DNA of 64,000 nt from Collinsella aerofaciens. Lineage in GTDB: Bacteria; Actinomycetota; Coriobacteriia; Coriobacteriales; Coriobacteriaceae. The stretch is taken from NCBI RefSeq assembly GCF_020181355.1, contig NZ_CP084004.1, forward strand, positions 806,001 to 870,000, given 5' to 3'. Position 1 is the stretch's first letter. Each line of letters begins with the position of its first letter. This document shows positions 42,071-49,806 of this stretch, piece by piece. The notes under the pieces are model-generated. The model did not search any database. It was not told where the DNA came from and saw only the letters and a list, made by a program, of their open reading frames with translations. The position numbers and the translations under genes are program-made.

Positions 42071-42825
42071 TGCGCGCCGGGGATTTTGTCGGCGCCAAGA
42101 TCTATCGCAAGCCTACTGAGGACAAGCGTACCAAAAAGGACGGCACACCGCGCAGCCCTAAAAAGCTCGGAAAGATTCACTTTCCGGTCTTTACCCCGGG
42201 CGGTACGCGCGTGGTCGGCTTTATGGTCCGCCAGTCCGATATCGCGGGTATGATCGAGCGTCCCGACCGATTCGTAGCGCTCGACGCCATTGGTGTCTAC
42301 GAGGGCGCCATCGCGGTTGACGACGTCAAGGACACGTACGATACCGCTGCGGCCAAGCGCCTCGACATCAACCTGGACGATTGCATCATCTGGGTCGGTA
42401 TGGACGTGCGCACGGAATCGGGCGACGTCGTGGGCTATTGCTCGGACGTTGAGTTCAAGCCGCGCTCGGGCATCGTGCAGGCATTCTATGTGACCGCCGG
42501 TGCTGCTTCGAGTGTTTTGGTTGGTGACACGCAGGTGCCGCCGACGATGCTGCGCGGCTACGAGAACGGCGCGATGGTCGTCTCGGACGAGGTCAAGTCG
42601 CTCGGGTATTCGGGCGGTGCGGCTGCCAAGGCCGCCGAGGCCAGCGTCGTGGTGGGCGACAAGGTCAAAAAGGGCGCCAAGGTGCTCGACGACAAGGGAT
42701 CGGTTGCCGTGGACAAGGGCAGTCGCGCACTGGGCAAGCAGCTCGGCAAGACGCGCGGCATGTTCAAGGCCTTTAAGGACGAATACCAAAAGGCGAGCGG
42801 AGGCTCGTCAAAAGCTACAAAATAG
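42070..42825 (+). CDS. PRC-barrel domain protein
   Basis: A 251-residue protein. Residues ~1-80 and ~105-165 fit PRC-barrel halves: LGKIHFPVFTPGGTRVVGFMV and GMDVRTESGDVVGYCSDVEF. The C-terminal third is Ala/Lys/Gly-rich and basic. PRC barrels occur in RimM, in reaction-centre H subunits and as adaptor domains; the MgtE-like protein 2 kb downstream also seems to begin with one. It is coupled to the YtxH gene by overlap. The function is unknown. Confidence 0.75.
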   Translation: MRAGDFVGAKIYRKPTEDKRTKKDGTPRSPKKLGKIHFPVFTPGGTRVVGFMVRQSDIAGMIERPDRFVALDAIGVYEGAIAVDDVKDTYDTAAAKRLDINLDDCIIWVGMDVRTESGDVVGYCSDVEFKPRSGIVQAFYVTAGAASSVLVGDTQVPPTMLRGYENGAMVVSDEVKSLGYSGGAAAKAAEASVVVGDKVKKGAKVLDDKGSVAVDKGSRALGKQLGKTRGMFKAFKDEYQKASGGSSKATK

Positions 42826-42847
42826 CGACGTACCAAATGATGGGAGG

Positions 42848-42875
42848 CAAGCCGGAGACCTGTTGCTCCGGCTTG
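42848..42875 (+). terminator. Hairpin after the PRC-barrel gene
   Basis: A 10-bp stem CAAGCCGGAG/CTCCGGCTTG with an 8-base loop. The T content downstream is modest. Confidence 0.6.
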
Positions 42876-42897
42876 CTGTGTTTATGGGGGAGGGCAC

Positions 42898-44304
42898 ATG
42901 CGCCAAAACGGATCCAACTTAAACGAGCGTTCGGGTGCGCGTCCGACGGCGCGCCGCGATTTGGGGCAGCTGCCCAGCGGTCAGCGCAAGCGTCACCGTA
43001 AGCCCGGCGCGATGTACCTCAACCATAGCCGCGGGTTTAGCGACCGCAGTGCGCGCATCGGCAACAGCCGTACGCCCCGTCGTTCGTCTCGCCTGCCCTA
43101 CGCGCTCATCGCCGTGGGTTGCGCGCTCGTGCTGTTTATCGCTGCCGTCGTGGGCTACGTCAACCGCAGTGTGGACGTGGAGCTCAACGGCCAGAAGACC
43201 GCGGTGCGTGTGGGCTCTACGCTGCAGAATCTCATCGACGACCAGGAGTTGACTGACACCTACGACGCAGGCGACCTGCTGGCCGTCGATGACAGCGTGC
43301 TCAAGCGCCATGGGGGCGAAAAGCTGTCGGTGAAGGTCGACGGCAAGCGCGTGAAGCAGGGCAAATGGGATAGCCGCGAACTCGAGGGCGGCGAGAAGGT
43401 GACGGTCAAGGATGGCCGTAACACTTACGAGAAGCACGAGGTTCAGGCTACGGTTATCGAGCCCAAGCTCAAGGTCGAGGGCACGGGCGCTATCGAGTAT
43501 GTGCAGACATGGGGTGTCCAGGGCCGATCCGAGGTGTGGGTTGGTGAGCAGTCAGGCAAGACGCAAGACCGCGGCGAGGTTGTGCCCGCCGCCGATTGCG
43601 TTGTTACGTGCGCCTGCGTGGCGCCCAAGGGCAACAAAAAGTACGTGGCACTGACGTTTGACGAGGGTCCGAGCGGCGCCACCAAACAGATCTTGCAGGT
43701 GCTCAAGGAAAAGGGCGTCACCGCGACGTTCTTCCTTTCGGGCGATGCGGCCGAGGCCTCGCCTGCCACGGCCAAGGCGATTGTCGACGCCGGGTGCGAG
43801 ATCGGATCCAACAGCTACAGCGACGATTCGCTCAAGGGTCAGGACCGTGAGGCGGTACGCGAACAGATCACGAAAGGCACCGATGCGATTAAGTCGGCGA
43901 CCGGCGTGAAGACGATGCTGCTGCGTGCTCCCTACGCTGCCTTTGACGAACAAAACTGGATTGATGCGATGGACCTGGTCTCCGCCGTGGTCTCGTGGAA
44001 TATTGACTCGGGCGACTGGCTGCTCAACGGTGCCGACGAGCAGGTCTCGACGGTGCTCGATTCGGTGACGCCGGGCAATATCGTGCTGCTCACCGATAGA
44101 GACGAATGCGCCGAGCAGACACTCGAGGCGCTGCCGCAGATTATCGACGGCCTCATTGCCGACGGCTACAAGATCGTGACGCTCAGCGACCTGGTCAAGA
44201 CGGACACGTCGTTGAGCAAAAAGCTCACCTCGCTGACGAAGGCCACCATGCCCAAGGACGCCGTGTTCCCCCAGCTTGCCGAGGACGACGACACCACAGA
44301 GTAG
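42898..44304 (+). CDS. NodB-like polysaccharide deacetylase homologue with altered metal site
   Basis: A 468-residue protein. A basic N-terminus leads to one membrane helix (~62-82), then a DUF348/G5-like region (~85-240), then a NodB domain (~248-440). Motif 1 is TFDEGP (residues 253-258) in place of TFDDGP, so the metal Asp is Glu. Motif 2, normally H-(S/T)-x-x-H, reads N305-S-Y-S-D309: both histidines are gone. Motif 3, LRAPY, is kept. The protein is thus probably a weak or inactive deacetylase, or one using other ligands, perhaps a cell-wall binding or scaffolding protein. GGGGGAGGG precedes the ATG. Confidence 0.82.
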   Translation: MRQNGSNLNERSGARPTARRDLGQLPSGQRKRHRKPGAMYLNHSRGFSDRSARIGNSRTPRRSSRLPYALIAVGCALVLFIAAVVGYVNRSVDVELNGQKTAVRVGSTLQNLIDDQELTDTYDAGDLLAVDDSVLKRHGGEKLSVKVDGKRVKQGKWDSRELEGGEKVTVKDGRNTYEKHEVQATVIEPKLKVEGTGAIEYVQTWGVQGRSEVWVGEQSGKTQDRGEVVPAADCVVTCACVAPKGNKKYVALTFDEGPSGATKQILQVLKEKGVTATFFLSGDAAEASPATAKAIVDAGCEIGSNSYSDDSLKGQDREAVREQITKGTDAIKSATGVKTMLLRAPYAAFDEQNWIDAMDLVSAVVSWNIDSGDWLLNGADEQVSTVLDSVTPGNIVLLTDRDECAEQTLEALPQIIDGLIADGYKIVTLSDLVKTDTSLSKKLTSLTKATMPKDAVFPQLAEDDDTTE

Positions 44305-44305
44305 T

Positions 44306-44337
44306 CATTGGGTAGTCGTTTAAGAGCGTCCCCAATG
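44306..44337 (+). terminator. Hairpin after the NodB-like gene
   Basis: Stem CATTGGG/CCCAATG around a loop ending TTTAAGAGCGTCCCC, the same loop motif as at 35805-35817 after the ABC operon. Confidence 0.5.
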
Positions 44338-44339
44338 GC

Positions 44340-44632
44340 TATGTCACGGATGCGTCAGCGTTTGGTATGCCTGCAATGTGCAGCGCATAAATTCGATGCC
44401 GCAGGGCGATGCTGATGCTATAGTTACTGCGGTTAATGAGGGTCAAGAGAAAGGTTACAGGTGAAATCCAAACCTCGACCATACAGTCGATGACCCCATG
44501 CAGGTGCTTTTTGCGCATGCACGGGGTGTAAGCGTCGAGCGGCGTGCCGCCCGCGCATGCGTATACATATCCAGAAGCCCCCGGACGCCGCACGCGCGGC
44601 CGCGTTCGGAGGAATAATGATGGGGAGCACCA
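44340..44632 (+). promoter_or_regulatory. Long leader of the magnesium operon with hairpins and a short upstream ORF
   Basis: About 290 bases between genes. CCCCATGCA (44494-44502) pairs with TGCACGGGG (44518-44526) around a T-rich loop, next to shorter TCGAC/GTCGA stems, so the message could fold extensively. I could not match it to the M-box or other known magnesium riboswitches. GGAGG at 44608-44612 serves a ten-codon ORF (44617-44649, MMGSTIELSE) that overlaps the gene start in another frame. Confidence 0.45.
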
Positions 44633-46477
44633 TTGAATTATCTGAGTGAGATGCTCAAATTGCCGGTCTTGGACGTCGATGGCGAAAAGCTCGGCGTGGT
44701 CAACGATTTTGGTATTGCTACCGGCGAAGTTTTTCCACACGTGACGTCGCTCGCGTTCCGCGGTCCCGGCAAGACGCCGTTTATGATCAGCTGGCGCAAA
44801 TGGGTCGACCGTATCGACGAGACGGGTGTACACCTTAAGACGTCGGCCACCGAAATCCGTTTTTCGTACCTGCAGCCGACCGAACTCTTGCTTGCCCGCG
44901 ACGTGCTCAACAAGCAGATTGTCGACACGCAGGGCATGAAGGTCGTGCGCGTAAACGACATCAAGTTTTCCATGTCGGGCGAAAACCAGCTGCGCCTGCT
45001 GGGCGCCGAGGTCGGTGCCCGCGGTCTGCTACGCGCCATCAGCCCCGCGCTCGAGCATATCGTCGAAGGCTTTATGAAGCACCTGGGCAAGCCGCTCAGT
45101 GAGGACATCATCGCTTGGTCCTACATGGACCTGCTCGACCGCTCGACCAAGAACATTCAACTCTCGGTGTCGCACAAGACGCTCGGCGAGCTGCACCCTG
45201 CCGACATCGCCGACATTATCGAGCAGCTCGACCCGCGCCTGCGTGCGCAGGTGTTTGCGCAGCTCGATACTGCCCAGGCCGCCGAGGCCATCTCGGAGTT
45301 CGATGACGACGAGCTTATGACCGAGATGCTCGAGGGCCTGTCCGATACCGACGCATCGTCGATGCTGGCCATGATGGACCCGGACGACGCTGCCGACCTG
45401 ATCGACGAACTCGATTATGAGAAGGCCGAGAAGCTCCTGCGCCTGATGGGCGTCAAGGAGGAGAAGGCGATTCGTAATCTGCTGGGCTACGAGGACAACA
45501 CCGCCGGCCGCATCATGACCTCGGAGTTTGTCTCGCTGCCCGCCACGGCAACGGTCGGTGACGCCATCGAGGCGATTCGCAAGCTCGACGAGGACTTTGA
45601 GAGCGTCTATTACGTCTATACCGAGGACCCGAGCGGCATGCTGACGGGCGTGCTTTCGCTGCGCACGCTGATCGTGGCCGACCGCGACGCCACGCTGGGC
45701 CAGCTCGCCTATCGCGATCTGGTCTACGTGTCACCCGACGAGGACCAGGAAGACGTGACGGACGAGATGACCAAGTACGACCTGGTTGCCATCCCTGTCT
45801 GCGACGAGAACCGTCATATCCTGGGCATCGTGACCTTCGACGACGCCATGGACGTTATTGCCGAGGAGCATCAGGAGGACCTGCAGATCGCCGGTGTCGG
45901 CTCGGGCGATAGCGCGTCGGACGACTCGACGAACGTGCTCAGCTGGTTCGTGCATCGTCAGTACTGGGTCGTCGTGTGGGGCATCGCCTCGTGCATCATG
46001 GCAACGGTGCTGGGGACGGCGCTGGGCTCCGCGCATTTGGTGGTGTTCCCCATGTGCGCCATGCCGCTCGTGTTGCTGGCTGCCTCGCGTATGGTGTCGT
46101 TCGTCAAGAACTACTTCCTGGAGTATGACGGTCACGACGACGAGCCCAAGCCGTATCTGGGGTTCTTCTTCCAGAGCACGGGCATGGGCCTGATTCTGTC
46201 ACTCGTGACCTATCTGTGCGCCCAGCTGGTGCGCACCGCTGCGTTCCCCGATGCGCCCATGTTTGAGGAGCAACTCTTTACCGGGTGCTTTAATATCGCT
46301 GCCATCATTTGCCTGGTTGGCAACATGAGCGCCGTGATTTACCTGATGGTGCTGTTCTGGCGTGACGAGCATGACCTCAACACGTCGGGCACCGCCATGA
46401 ACGTTATTGCCGTCATGATCTCGTGCGTAGCGTACTGCGCCGCTGCGGTGCTGCTCACCATGTCGGTCATGGGTTAG
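44633..46477 (+). CDS. MgtE-like protein: PRC-barrel, MgtE_N, CBS pair, divergent 5-helix membrane domain
   Basis: A 614-residue protein. The N-terminus (YLSEMLKLPVLDVDGEKLGVV) looks like a PRC-barrel module; ELHPADIADIIEQLDPRLRA starts a MgtE_N superhelix (~180-275); GRIMTSEFVSLPATATVGDA begins a CBS pair (~290-410). These parts sense Mg2+ in MgtE. The C-terminal ~165 residues have five hydrophobic helices but lack the GNxGxQ and other pore motifs of MgtE, so transport is doubtful. The start is a TTG with GGGAG five bases before; no ATG fits this frame. The Nramp-type gene follows eight bases after the stop, suggesting that this protein regulates or partners that transporter. Confidence 0.8.
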   Translation: MNYLSEMLKLPVLDVDGEKLGVVNDFGIATGEVFPHVTSLAFRGPGKTPFMISWRKWVDRIDETGVHLKTSATEIRFSYLQPTELLLARDVLNKQIVDTQGMKVVRVNDIKFSMSGENQLRLLGAEVGARGLLRAISPALEHIVEGFMKHLGKPLSEDIIAWSYMDLLDRSTKNIQLSVSHKTLGELHPADIADIIEQLDPRLRAQVFAQLDTAQAAEAISEFDDDELMTEMLEGLSDTDASSMLAMMDPDDAADLIDELDYEKAEKLLRLMGVKEEKAIRNLLGYEDNTAGRIMTSEFVSLPATATVGDAIEAIRKLDEDFESVYYVYTEDPSGMLTGVLSLRTLIVADRDATLGQLAYRDLVYVSPDEDQEDVTDEMTKYDLVAIPVCDENRHILGIVTFDDAMDVIAEEHQEDLQIAGVGSGDSASDDSTNVLSWFVHRQYWVVVWGIASCIMATVLGTALGSAHLVVFPMCAMPLVLLAASRMVSFVKNYFLEYDGHDDEPKPYLGFFFQSTGMGLILSLVTYLCAQLVRTAAFPDAPMFEEQLFTGCFNIAAIICLVGNMSAVIYLMVLFWRDEHDLNTSGTAMNVIAVMISCVAYCAAAVLLTMSVMG

Positions 46478-46485
46478 GTGGTCGC

Positions 46486-47748
46486 GTGCAAAATACCAAG
46501 CAAAAGTCGGGCACCAAGCAAAAGTTGACCATCGCGGCCATCTTTGGCGCTATGGGTCCCGGTCTGCTGGCGGCGCTTTCGGGCAATGACGCCGGCGGCA
46601 TTGCAACGTATTCCAGCGCGGGCGCCAGCTATGGCTACAAGATGCTCTGGATGCTTCCCGTCATGACTGTGCTGCTCATCGTGACGCAGGAGACCGCGGC
46701 GCGCTGCGGCTGCGTCACGGGCAAGGGCCTGGCATCGCTCATTCGCGAGCGCTTTGGCGTGCGCAAGAGTGTACTTGCTATGGCGGCGCTGTTGATCGCC
46801 AACACGGCTGTGACCATTTCGGAGTTCGCGGGCATCGCCAGCGGCCTTGCTCTCTTTGGCGTGCCGGCGAGCATTTCGGTGCCGCTGGTGGCGCTGCTGG
46901 TGTGGATGCTTACCATGTCGGGCAGCTTCCAGCGCATCGAGAAGATTCTGCTGCTGGTGAGCTGCGTGTTCGTGACCTATATTGTCGCCGCGTTTATGGC
47001 TGGCCCCAACTGGGGTGAGGTCGCGGTCGACCTGGTCGTGCCTAACATTCAAAATGACCCCAGCTACGTGTCGCTCGTGGTCGCAACGATCGGTACCACC
47101 ATCGCGCCGTGGATGATTTTCTTGGCGCAGAACAACGTGGTCGATAAGAACGCGGGCGAGGACGATATCGTGCTGCAGCGCATCGATACCGTGAGCGGCT
47201 CGCTTGCCGCCGATGTCATTGCCGGCTTTATTATCATCACGACCGGTACGGTGTTGTTCCCGGCGGGTATTCAGATTAGCGATGCTGCCGATGCCGCCCG
47301 CGCGTTGGAGCCTATTGCGGGTCAGTGGTCCACGGTACTGTTTGCCTCGGGCCTGGTCGCGGCGAGCTTCTTGGCTGCCTGTGTGCTGCCGGGCGTTACG
47401 TCGAGCGCTATCTGCGAGGCATTTGGCTGGGAGCGCGGTGCCGACCGCAGCTGGGACGAGGCTCCGGTCTATCGCGGCATCATTACGGCCATCATTGGTA
47501 TCTCTGCCGTGCTGGTGCTTATGCCCGGCGTCGATCTGTTCCAGATTATGATGACCTCGCAGGTCATCAATGGCGTGCTACTGCCCGTGGTTCTGGTGTT
47601 CCAGGTGGTTATTGCCGCTGACCGTCACATTATGGGTGCCAACCGCAACGGCCGCGTGTGGAATGTGCTCACTTGGGCGACTATCGGTGTGATTACGGTG
47701 CTCACGGTCGTCATGTTTGTTCTGCAGGCGATGGGCTACAGCGCTTAA
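46486..47748 (+). CDS. Nramp-related transporter, magnesium-type (NRMT-like)
   Basis: A 420-residue SLC11/Nramp-family membrane protein with 11 or so helices. The metal motif of helix 1, DPGN in Mn/Fe transporters, is D35-A-G-G38; the helix 6 motif MPH is replaced by A-P-W (TTIAPWMIFLAQNN, ~205). The loss of the Asn and of the soft-metal-selecting Met is the pattern described for Nramp-related Mg2+ transporters, first characterised from the coriobacterium Eggerthella lenta. Mg2+ as substrate is therefore a reasoned inference. I start at GTG 46486; the longer frame overlaps the MgtE-like gene. It shares a transcript with that gene and ends at a good terminator. Confidence 0.85.
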   Translation: MQNTKQKSGTKQKLTIAAIFGAMGPGLLAALSGNDAGGIATYSSAGASYGYKMLWMLPVMTVLLIVTQETAARCGCVTGKGLASLIRERFGVRKSVLAMAALLIANTAVTISEFAGIASGLALFGVPASISVPLVALLVWMLTMSGSFQRIEKILLLVSCVFVTYIVAAFMAGPNWGEVAVDLVVPNIQNDPSYVSLVVATIGTTIAPWMIFLAQNNVVDKNAGEDDIVLQRIDTVSGSLAADVIAGFIIITTGTVLFPAGIQISDAADAARALEPIAGQWSTVLFASGLVAASFLAACVLPGVTSSAICEAFGWERGADRSWDEAPVYRGIITAIIGISAVLVLMPGVDLFQIMMTSQVINGVLLPVVLVFQVVIAADRHIMGANRNGRVWNVLTWATIGVITVLTVVMFVLQAMGYSA

Positions 47749-47766
47749 CGCCCACTTTTGCTTCCG

Positions 47767-47800
47767 AACAGGCCGCAGCGATGGGCTGCGGCCTGTTTTT
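47767..47800 (+). terminator. Terminator of the magnesium operon
   Basis: A 12-bp stem AACAGGCCGCAG/CTGCGGCCTGTT running into T6. Confidence 0.9.
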
Positions 47801-47833
47801 TGTCTGCTATAGGGTGTTAGTTATATAGCAATG

Positions 47834-49339
47834 GGTGGCGCGCGCAGACGTGGTGTAAGAGCGTCCTGAGGTCCGTCGCTGCAAGTCCCGATATTACTCC
47901 TTCTTGAGACCGCGCCTCTCGACTATCTCGTCCACTATCTCCCTGGCGCGCCGCCCGAGCGCGCGGCGCCTCCCCTCTGTCGGGGCCGGCCTGTCCGCGG
48001 GCTCGGCGAAGCCCTCGGCGGCCGAGGCCTCGGAGAACACGCGCTGCTGGGACCACTGTCCCTTGGTCTCCATGAGGCTCGCGCACGTCAGGCGCAGCAT
48101 CGACTCCCTCGAGGGGAAGGACTGCACGACCCTGTAGCGGCGCTTGATCTCGCGGTTGGCGCGCTCCTGGACGTTGTTGGTGCGGAGCTTGGCCCAGTGC
48201 GCCCTGGGGAAGGCCGTGAACGCCAGCGCGGAGTCCTCGGCCTGCTCGAAGACCTCGCCGGCCCTGGCGGACACCGACGCCACCCAGGGCGCCGCCTCGG
48301 CCCACACGCAGCGCGCGAGGTCGGGGTCGTCCTGGTAGACCGCGGCGTGCACGAGGTCCCTGACGGCCGCCTTGGAGTCCTCGGGCCTGCCCGAGCAGGC
48401 GCTCTGGAGGTTGCGCTGCAGGTGCGTCACGCAGCGCTGCCAGGCGCAGCCCTGGAACAGGCGCGAGACGGCGGCCACGAGCCCGGCGTGGCTGTCGGAG
48501 ACCACGAGGCGAACGCCGGCCAGCCCGCGCTCGCGCAGCCCGCCGAGGAATGCCGCCCAGGAGTCCTCGCTCTCGGTGTCGACCACGTCGCAGCCCAGGA
48601 AGTGCTTGCGCCCGTCGGCGCCCAGCCCGATCGCGGTCACGACGCCCTGCGAGACGACCGACGAGCCGACCCTGCAGCTCATGTAGGTGGCGTCGAGCCA
48701 CAGGTAGCAGCACGGCGTGCCCGACAGGTCGCGGCGGCGGAACTCCGCCACCTCGGCGTCGAGGTCGGAGCAGAGGCTCGAGACCTCCGAGCTCGACAGC
48801 GAGGATATGCCCAGCTTGGACGCCACGCGCTCGACCTTGCGGGTGGACACGCCGCATACGTACATCTCCTGCACGATGGCGGCCACCGAGGTGTCGACGC
48901 GCGACCATCGCGCGAGCATGCCCTCGGGGTAGTAGGTGCCGTGCCTGAGCTTGGGTATCTCGAGCTCCACGTCGCCCACGGCGGTCTTGAGCGACCTGGG
49001 GCGGTAGCCGTTGCGGCTGTTCTCCCTGCCGTCGCTGCGCTCGTTGCGGCTCGCGCCGCACATCTGCTGGGCCTCGGAGTCCATCAGCGCGTTCATCACG
49101 CTGCCCAGCACCCTGCACGCGAACTCGCGCGCGTCGCCGCACTCCTGCCAAAGCCTCGCCGCCTCGAGGGCCTCGTCGCGGCCGAGGCGCAGTACACTCT
49201 CTTCTTGGGGCATCGCCTTTCCTTCCATTCGTCACCTTCATTACTCCAACGACGAATTCTAGGCGGTGTCCCCTCCCTTTCAAGAAAGGGCGGAGGCGGG
49301 GCATGCCCCGCCTCTTACACCACATCTCTGCGCGCTACC
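47834..49339. mobile_element. Complete IS256-family insertion sequence with 8-bp target duplication
   Basis: A 1506-bp element. The 26-bp terminal repeats (47834-47859 and 49314-49339) match at 22 positions, ending GTGGTGTAAG inward. The host sequence TAGCAATG is duplicated at 47826-47833 and 49340-49347, the 8-bp size usual for the family. It holds one intact transposase, so it may still be active. It landed at the edge of the inverted-repeat element at 49348-49571. Confidence 0.92.
47894..49228 (-). CDS. IS256-family (mutator-type) transposase
   Basis: A 444-residue transposase. Catalytic acids fit the family: Asp in YLWLDATYM (~175), Asp in RLVVSDSHAGL (~240) and Glu in VQERANREIKRRY (~340). 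The segment CAWQRCVTHLQRNL between the last two is the diagnostic mutator signature C-x2-H. The C-terminal ~60 residues are Ala/Arg-rich. No frameshift or stop interrupts it. AAGG lies eight bases before the chosen ATG; an ATG at 49213 is an alternative. Confidence 0.95.
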   Translation of the reverse strand: MEGKAMPQEESVLRLGRDEALEAARLWQECGDAREFACRVLGSVMNALMDSEAQQMCGASRNERSDGRENSRNGYRPRSLKTAVGDVELEIPKLRHGTYYPEGMLARWSRVDTSVAAIVQEMYVCGVSTRKVERVASKLGISSLSSSEVSSLCSDLDAEVAEFRRRDLSGTPCCYLWLDATYMSCRVGSSVVSQGVVTAIGLGADGRKHFLGCDVVDTESEDSWAAFLGGLRERGLAGVRLVVSDSHAGLVAAVSRLFQGCAWQRCVTHLQRNLQSACSGRPEDSKAAVRDLVHAAVYQDDPDLARCVWAEAAPWVASVSARAGEVFEQAEDSALAFTAFPRAHWAKLRTNNVQERANREIKRRYRVVQSFPSRESMLRLTCASLMETKGQWSQQRVFSEASAAEGFAEPADRPAPTEGRRRALGRRAREIVDEIVERRGLKKE

Positions 49340-49347
49340 TAGCAATG

Positions 49348-49571
49348 GACAAAAAATGCCAAATATGAGTACTGTTGCTAAGTGAATAGCATTTACATCC
49401 TAAAAGATAATGAACATAGCCTTTAGTATGTTCATTAAAATTGGCTCCAATACGCCTTAAACCAGTCAGGTTGGCTGCTTTAGGGGGTTGTAGGGGTCGC
49501 TCGGACGTCATTTTGGGTGGTTTTGCCTGCTACTAAAATGGTAACAGTACTCATATTTGCCCTTTTTTGCC
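49348..49571. repeat. Inverted-repeat element, family C (224 bp)
   Basis: Arms of 29 bases (49348-49376 and 49543-49571) match except for a few positions; core CAAATATGAGTACTGTT. A perfect 10-bp hairpin AATGAACATA/TATGTTCATT lies inside. The interior is AT-rich, with no gene. The rest of the gap, 49572-49746, shows nothing clear. Confidence 0.8.
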
Positions 49572-49746
49572 CACAGACCTTTGAGGGTGCGGCGAAAAGG
49601 GCTTGTTTTGATTGTTTGGGGCAGGCACGAGGCGCGGAAACGATGTCTGGAGCGACGGAGCGGCTTGGAATTCATCCGCAGAGGTCTTCATTGGCCGCGC
49701 CAGGAGTGCCTCCAGGTGCCGGTAGTTAAGGAGCGCCCCTAACTGC

Positions 49747-49782
49747 CGCAGGGGGCGTCGGCCACGGCCGACGCCCCCTGCG
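49747..49782 (-). terminator. Strong hairpin after the acyltransferase gene
   Basis: A 16-bp stem (CGCAGGGGGCGTCGGC and complement) 25 bases beyond the acyltransferase stop on the minus strand. Confidence 0.7.
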
Positions 49783-49806
49783 GGTGTAAACAGATTTTGC
49801 TGCGCG

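Noticed and set aside
44340-44632. M-box (ykoK) magnesium riboswitch before the MgtE-like gene
   Set aside because: I looked for the conserved GUUAGGUGAGGCUCC region and loop motifs and did not find them; only generic hairpins are visible.
47817-49325. 502-codon ORF overlapping the IS256 transposase in another frame
   Set aside because: The true transposase frame has catalytic motifs; this frame is Arg/Gly-rich and includes the terminal repeats.
49517-49729. 70-codon plus-strand ORF after the IS256 element
   Set aside because: Starts inside the inverted-repeat arm region, has no ribosome site and no recognisable motif.
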